A stretch of 64,000 bases of DNA from Lobosporangium transversale (lineage: Eukaryota > Mortierellomycota > Mortierellomycetes > Mortierellales > Mortierellaceae): contig NW_019028981.1 of NCBI RefSeq assembly GCF_002105155.1, positions 970,501-1,034,500 on the forward strand, read 5' to 3'. This document shows positions 59,136 to 64,000 of the stretch, piece after piece. A program made the translations under genes and the position numbers. Within the stretch, counting starts at the first letter, position 1, and every line of letters begins with the position of its first letter. The notes below the pieces were generated by a model, which saw nothing but the letters and a program-made list of their open reading frames with translations, made no database searches and had not been told where the DNA came from.

Positions 59136-61501
59136 TCAAACAATTATATCCATGTCCATGTCCATCTCTGCCTGGATCGCTGCATTATCCTGTTGTAACT
59201 GCTGCTCCGAGTCAAGTGATTGTTGCTGTGGTTGATGACTGACGCCGCCGTTGGCCCAATGTGAACTGGCTGGGACATATAGTTTTTCAACTTCACCATC
59301 TGCAACGATACCACTTGCAAATCGTTCACTGGTGTTATTTGTAGATTTGTTTAACACCAAGGTCCTATTGGGTGCTCCACTTCCACCAGCAAGATGACGG
59401 AATGGACATCCAGGGCGTGTACATGGATTGAATTTGCACTATTTATATAAGCCAGACAAAGACAAAGACAAAGAAATAATGAATTAAGGAAGTTCAGATA
59501 TCGCAATATGGACTATGAGAATATCGGGGACTAAACTAACAAAAATAGATAGATAAAAAAAAGTATGATTACCATGGGCATATTGGATTTTGCTGCTACA
59601 GTGCCGGTGCCATCACGTGGATGTGTAAAATGGCAACCAGGACGGGTACATTGGTCTCCAAATCGACAAGCTGTAGGGATTCGATTCACTCCTTCGCCAT
59701 TGGTGGAGCCTGACTCGTCCATGCTTACATCCTTTGCTGCTAGTGGCTCACTAAAAAAGAAAAGAAAATATAATATAACAAGATAAATTAAAATAAAAAA
59801 ATAAAAATAAGTCAATGACAAAAATGTCAAGCATATGATGGAAAACCTTTCAACAGCTTGCCCTCTAAAAAAAAAAAAAAAAAAAAAAGCCTTACCCATA
59901 AGGAGGATGGAAGAATGGGCAGTTGGGTTTAGTACAGTTCGGAAAGAAACGGCACAGAGGTTGGCTTGGATCGCCTCCCTGAGGATGGCGGAACTTGCAA
60001 TCTGATCGAGTGCATCGTGCTCCAAACTTGCATTCCTGAAGTGTCGTTGATCCCAATGCGAATGGCATTTGCAGTGCGTTCGTAATTAATGCTGAGCTGT
60101 CGTCTCCTCCCGCACCATTCATCAGGTTGTTATTACTGTTGCCGATCTCACTTTTAGGGCTACGTGCCTTCATAGATTGCACCAGAGCCTGACGAGCAGC
60201 AGCAGCAACCTGCTCCGCTGTTGGCTCTGCAAGTGGATGAATGTAGAGGCATGTGTCCGCTGTCTTAGGACAATTGGGAAATTCTGCACAGAGCTCGCGT
60301 GGATGCCAATAATGACATGCATCTCCCTGAGAACAGCTAGGCCAGAACCGACATCGAGTCTTGTTCGCTATAGCAGCATCCACGGCCCGGCGTGTAATTT
60401 CTGCCTCGACGCGAAGCATCTTCTCTGGGTCTCTAGACCATGAGGCAGGTTGGCTAGGAATATCGCTATTATTATTATAGCCATCGGTATCACTGTCATC
60501 ATGTAGAGGGCGAGTGCGTGTGCCAAGTCGACGTTCAATATCCCTTAATGCATCCCGATCAGTGCGCTTGCTGTTGCTGTTGTTTTTGTTCTGACGATCT
60601 CTCCTGTCATGATAGTCATTGTTGGTGTCCCATGAGCGCTCTCGAGAACGAACACGTCTAGTATCATCATTATCAGTATGGTTATCTCTCCATCCAAGAC
60701 GACTGTCGATATTTCCCAAACGTCCTTTTAAACGATCTCCTGATCCTCCGCCTCCCCCTCCTCTCCCTCCCTTGATACCCAAACGAGCATTGATTCTAGC
60801 TTCATCCTGAGCACGTTCAGCACTGGTCCTTCGGAAACGGATTCTCTCCTCCTTTCCACGACCTGTTGTGAGCCCCTCTCTAGATCGTACGGGACTGGAA
60901 CTCATTCCACGCGATGTTGCGGGTCGTCGAGGAGACTCGTGTCTCCTTTCCCTCCCTCTGCTGTCGTCTTCATAGATTCTGGATGGAGCCTCTCGGTGTC
61001 GAAGAGATGATGTTGAAATAGGTGGTGATGACTCAGATCTGGTAGCACTACTGATTGCACTCTGTAAGAGTCTGCCTGGCGCGCGTCTCTCAGAATTGTG
61101 ATGGTGATGACGTTGCTGACGAGAACTTAATGATCCTAAATCTGGAGATGTTGCAGCTACAGGAGACTCTTTTCTTACTAGTTCCATTGACTCTGGTATA
61201 TCATTTGAAATTTGGTCTTGAGAGATGGCCTGCTGAGGAGCTGCAGGATGCGATGAAGTTTCTATAAAAAAAAAAAAAAAAAAAAAAAAAAAGAGAGAGA
61301 GAGAGAGAGAGATTAAGTATCAGTCTTCAATTGCTTAAGAGAAGAAAGCAAAAGATCCAGAGGGATTAGAGGGACTAGAGCGTTTCAATATACCTTGTGC
61401 CCCTTGATCCACAATATTGTCGATAGCTCCAAACAACCATTCAGCAAATAAGGGTGCTATTTTAATTCAAAGAGAAGAGATAATGTAAAAAGTCAGGGAT
61501 G

Positions 61502-61540
<39 letters not shown>

Positions 61541-62091
61541 ATTCGAATTAATGATAATAACTGATACTAATGAACCTATAATACTAACCTTCTCCAGGCA
61601 AAACTAATGGGTACAAGAAGAAAAGGCCAAAAAAGAAAATAACAGTTCAATCGATGTGCTCCATTAAGCGTTTGAGCATACCTTTTTTTACCAACACTCA
61701 AGCAAGTCAAGGTATGAAGGAATAAGAAACGTACTGTCATTTAGCTCCGTGATTATATCATCTCTAGACTTATCATTAGCGATCATGACCACGATGAAAT
61801 TGGCGAGAACATCATCTGTTAAAAGAGAAAAAAACTGTTAGTTGTAAACACTAAGTTTCTGTATATCATGATAAAACAGCAAAAAACATACTATCTGCCC
61901 ATCCATAGTCGTTCAGCTTTGCCAGCACGAGAGCCTAGAGTGTAAAGAAATATTGGCAACATTCTGGTTAGTTGGAGTGCACTTTTTCTTTTCTTTTTTT
62001 TCCTTTAAAAAGAAAATAGAAGAGTAAAAAAAGCGCAAGAAATTACAGTCAGCTCTTTTTCCTGAGGTGTTCCAAGCTGAATTCGTGTCAT
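59136..62091 (-). CDS. NAB2: Nuclear poly(A)-binding CCCH zinc-finger protein, NAB2/ZC3H14 type
   Basis: Binds poly(A) tails in the nucleus, limiting tail length and aiding mRNA export. Eight exons in order: 62091-62047, 61934-61892, 61815-61735, 61603-61589 (15 nt), 61456-61394, 61261-59896, 59750-59573, 59438-59136; 697 aa. The N-terminal PWI-like fold (residues 1-80) reads LAKLNDYGWAD, NDVLANFIVVMIANDKS, ELNDILPGEAPLFAEWLFG, spread over five tiny exons. An Arg/Asp/Ser-rich linker follows. Six CCCH fingers (C-x4/5-C-x4/6-C-x3-H) begin at about residues 385, 405, 491, 518, 564 and 597: CRFWPSC, CAEFPNC, CKFGARC, CRFFPNC, CRFGDQC and CKFNPC. The C-terminus is Gln/Asp-rich. Yeast Nab2 has seven fingers and animal ZC3H14 five. 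The ATG at 62091 starts a short first exon typical of the family. Confidence 0.93.
61589..61603 (-). other. 15-nt microexon of the NAB2-type gene
   Basis: Between acceptor cccattag and donor GAAG|gttagt. It supplies ILPGE and links ELND to APLFAEWLFG, in phase on both sides. The donor GTTAGT is non-consensus at +3. Confidence 0.85.
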
Positions 62092-62412
62092 AGTGGGTCT
62101 TTTTTTTTGTTGGAATGGATTGAGTCTGATCTGTCCTTATGAACAAAGGAAGCTGATTTTGATGAATGAATAAAGCGTCCTTTCTATCTCCTACATACAG
62201 GACACTAATGGCTAAAATTACATCATCAAAATAGCGTCTACATCCTGTTTCTTTATTCTGTTTACTATTGGCTGGGGGAAATAACGATCGACCATGCACG
62301 CGAAGCTGTTTGCCCCGAGGCAACTACCCATCCAGAGGCCAAGCTTTATTATCATTATGAGTAGAGGCTTGGATATGTCATTATTATAATATATTAGTAT
62401 CTCTAATTTTAT
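62092..62412. other. Spacer between the NAB2-type gene and the right-edge gene
   Basis: Upstream region of the NAB2-type gene and 3' flank of its neighbour. No gene or strong motif seen. Confidence 0.55.
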
Positions 62413-63975
62413 TCAAATCTCAAAGGCTGTGGCAATAGCTCTTTGGATACCAGAGGACAAGTGTCCGTAGAACGAATGAATTTGCGCTTGAACATTATAA
62501 ACTCGAGATTTGCTCGAGAGAAACTTCGCCCCTTTTGCGTTTGCGCTTACATCTCCGTTTCCTCCCAAGGATGATGCCGATACTGATACTGAGGCAGGTG
62601 AAAGTGCAGTCGTTGTTGAGCATTTGGAAGCCGCAGAAGCAGTTGTAAATGTGGTAGTCGCTGTGGCTGTCGACCGAGTACAGTAACATGTTTGAAATGA
62701 TGGTAGTAAAGCGGGGCGAAGGGCTTTTTTATGGTTAGATTGTGTTTGGAATGAAGAGGATAACAGCGATGGCTTTGATATTGATTCGGGTATAATCTGG
62801 TATTCCAGAGATGGTAACGTTACAGATGTGCTAGTTATGGTACAGTTAGATGATCTGGCTGACTTGAGAGTAATAGACTTCTCCTTAGATAAAAGATGTT
62901 GTAATGGGTATCGCTGTTCAGGTGAAAACCTTGGCAGAGAGGTTATGATGTTCCTCCCGGCCTGCTCTCCTTCGTTTTCTTCTTCTGCTTCCACTTCCTC
63001 TACTTTAACAATACTACTCTCCCTCTCATTGCCTATGGCTAACTCATCCAGTTTCCTAAACACAGACTTTTTAGTCCTTTTCAACGCTGACGTCGACATC
63101 TTTTCATGATTAGCTAATCGCCTCGTCGCTATCGTCATATCATTGTCTATTAAAAAAACTCGTTCTTCTTGATCTGTAAGATGCCGATGGTGGTTCCGCT
63201 GGATAGGCCGATACTGATGAGTTATTCCTACAGAGAAATGACTTAATGAGTGTAGGGCAGCTGAATTAATGGTAGAATTTAGAGAGGGTTGATAAATAGG
63301 ACTCAATTCTGGATCTTCTCCATTGGATTTGGAAGCACTATGGTGGTAAAGCCTTGTATCTTTTAAATTTTTGTTGTTGATGGTGGGGATCGAGTTGTTT
63401 GAACCATGTTGTGTAGCCGAATGTTTCTCCGTCTTGAAAAGGCTTGAAAGTAGACTCTGTCTCCGTGGCATCTCAGATGTAGGTATATGCCTCAGCGACG
63501 GCGGTGTAGTCGTCTCTACCATGTTACAGGTACTTGCGCCTTGGTGACTATAACCTGGGTTTTTAAATTCACCCATATCACATCTATCAAGGCAGCCGTC
63601 CATTGACTGTCTGAGAGATATCGCTGCAGGAGGTGATTGAGAAGCTCTCGGGGATAAAGTAAGAGTCTCAAACTCATCCTCTAACTCCTCTTCGCTATCG
63701 TCATCGCATACAAAGAACTTTGGCTTTGAATCTGATCGTGCTGCCATCAAAGGCCCAGTGAAGAAGGCTGTAGATTGGTTTGGTACCTCTGCCTTTTGTG
63801 GTAAGGATAATGCATTGGTTACAGCTGTTTGCCCGTTATCGAAATTATAATATGACTTGAGGCGGGATTCAGCCATCACAGCCGTATTATTCGTCACCGA
63901 ATCCAGCAATCTACTAAAACTTGTCTTTGGTCGCTGTGCCAACAACCCTCTTTGTCCACTGACATGCCGTACAGT
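62413..63975 (-). CDS. 3' terminal exon of an unrecognised acidic/Ser-rich protein, 5' part outside the window
   Basis: A strong acceptor (cctctttgcag) at 63976 opens 520 codons that end IQRAIATAFEI and stop at 62413. The upstream exons are beyond the right edge. Visible features: a possible helix FSRLLDSVTNNTAVMAESRL near the start, an acidic motif FFVCDDDSEEE, long Ser/Thr/Asn-rich disordered stretches, a basic helix TSALKRTKKSVFRKLDEL and a Thr/Ala-rich tract near the end. The hydrophobic-aspartate-glutamate motif recalls short motifs in fungal nitrogen/carbon regulators (DUF3295-like), but that is a loose resemblance. Regulatory or scaffold protein is the most one can infer. Confidence 0.6.
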   Translation of the reverse strand, partial: TVRHVSGQRGLLAQRPKTSFSRLLDSVTNNTAVMAESRLKSYYNFDNGQTAVTNALSLPQKAEVPNQSTAFFTGPLMAARSDSKPKFFVCDDDSEEELEDEFETLTLSPRASQSPPAAISLRQSMDGCLDRCDMGEFKNPGYSHQGASTCNMVETTTPPSLRHIPTSEMPRRQSLLSSLFKTEKHSATQHGSNNSIPTINNKNLKDTRLYHHSASKSNGEDPELSPIYQPSLNSTINSAALHSLSHFSVGITHQYRPIQRNHHRHLTDQEERVFLIDNDMTIATRRLANHEKMSTSALKRTKKSVFRKLDELAIGNERESSIVKVEEVEAEEENEGEQAGRNIITSLPRFSPEQRYPLQHLLSKEKSITLKSARSSNCTITSTSVTLPSLEYQIIPESISKPSLLSSSFQTQSNHKKALRPALLPSFQTCYCTRSTATATTTFTTASAASKCSTTTALSPASVSVSASSLGGNGDVSANAKGAKFLSSKSRVYNVQAQIHSFYGHLSSGIQRAIATAFEI

Positions 63976-64000
63976 CTGCAAAGAGGACGAGATGATAGAG

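Noticed and set aside
1-64000. tRNA, rRNA or transposon genes
   Set aside because: I saw no T-arm GGTTCGAATCC-type box, no rRNA core sequence, no reverse transcriptase or transposase motif and no long terminal or inverted repeats. A scan with covariance and repeat models would be needed to exclude them fully.

Overview
The window is nuclear DNA of an intron-rich, early-diverging filamentous fungus. A Mucoromycota or Mortierellomycota lineage fits best, but that is inference from gene content and architecture; no rRNA or mitochondrial marker is present. Support comes from fungal-type genes (PAN3, a NAB2-type RNA-binding protein, a PAK/STE20 kinase, a DHA2 MFS transporter), several 50-150 nt introns per gene, and a UBE3A-type AZUL-HECT ligase of a kind not typical of yeasts. 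Introns and spacers are full of A or T runs of 20-40 nt, many of them the polypyrimidine tract of an acceptor.

Layout, left to right. A cyclic-nucleotide phosphodiesterase (-) runs off the left edge. A gene-poor stretch of about 4.8 kb follows. Then REV1 translesion polymerase (+, 10 exons), a 2 kb spacer, an ER-lumenal HSP70-like chaperone of the LHS1/HYOU1 type ending in KDEL (+), 3-ketodihydrosphingosine reductase (+), casein kinase 2 beta (-), PAN3 (+), DNA2 nuclease-helicase (+, 12 exons), an Alr4036-type FMN-binding protein (+), RNase P/MRP subunit RPP40 (-), a PAK-type kinase with two CRIB motifs (+) and an AZUL-HECT ubiquitin ligase (-, 13 exons). After a 2.7 kb gene-poor spacer come an MFS transporter (+), a PKA catalytic subunit with a long polyQ N-terminus (+), a NAB2/ZC3H14-type zinc-finger protein (-) and the 3' exon of an unrecognised acidic/Ser-rich protein (-) that runs off the right edge.

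Most of these are housekeeping genes in DNA damage tolerance and replication (REV1, DNA2), mRNA tails (PAN3, NAB2), ER folding and lipids (LHS1-type, KDSR) and signalling (PDE, CK2 beta, PAK, PKA). There is no operon-like logic. A cAMP-degrading enzyme and the cAMP-dependent kinase lie about 50 kb apart, which may be chance. I rebuilt the exon models by hand from splice sites, reading phase and family motifs; for most genes every exon junction keeps frame.

I found no mobile element, CRISPR array, tRNA, rRNA or clearly new multi-gene system. The most interesting signals are at gene-structure level: a GC-AG intron flanking a 21-nt microexon in REV1, 15- and 21-nt microexons in the NAB2-type and MFS genes, a tandem-CRIB PAK with an HRDIRSDN catalytic loop, three UBM-like motifs in REV1, and a possible alternative short product from the first exon of the PKA gene.
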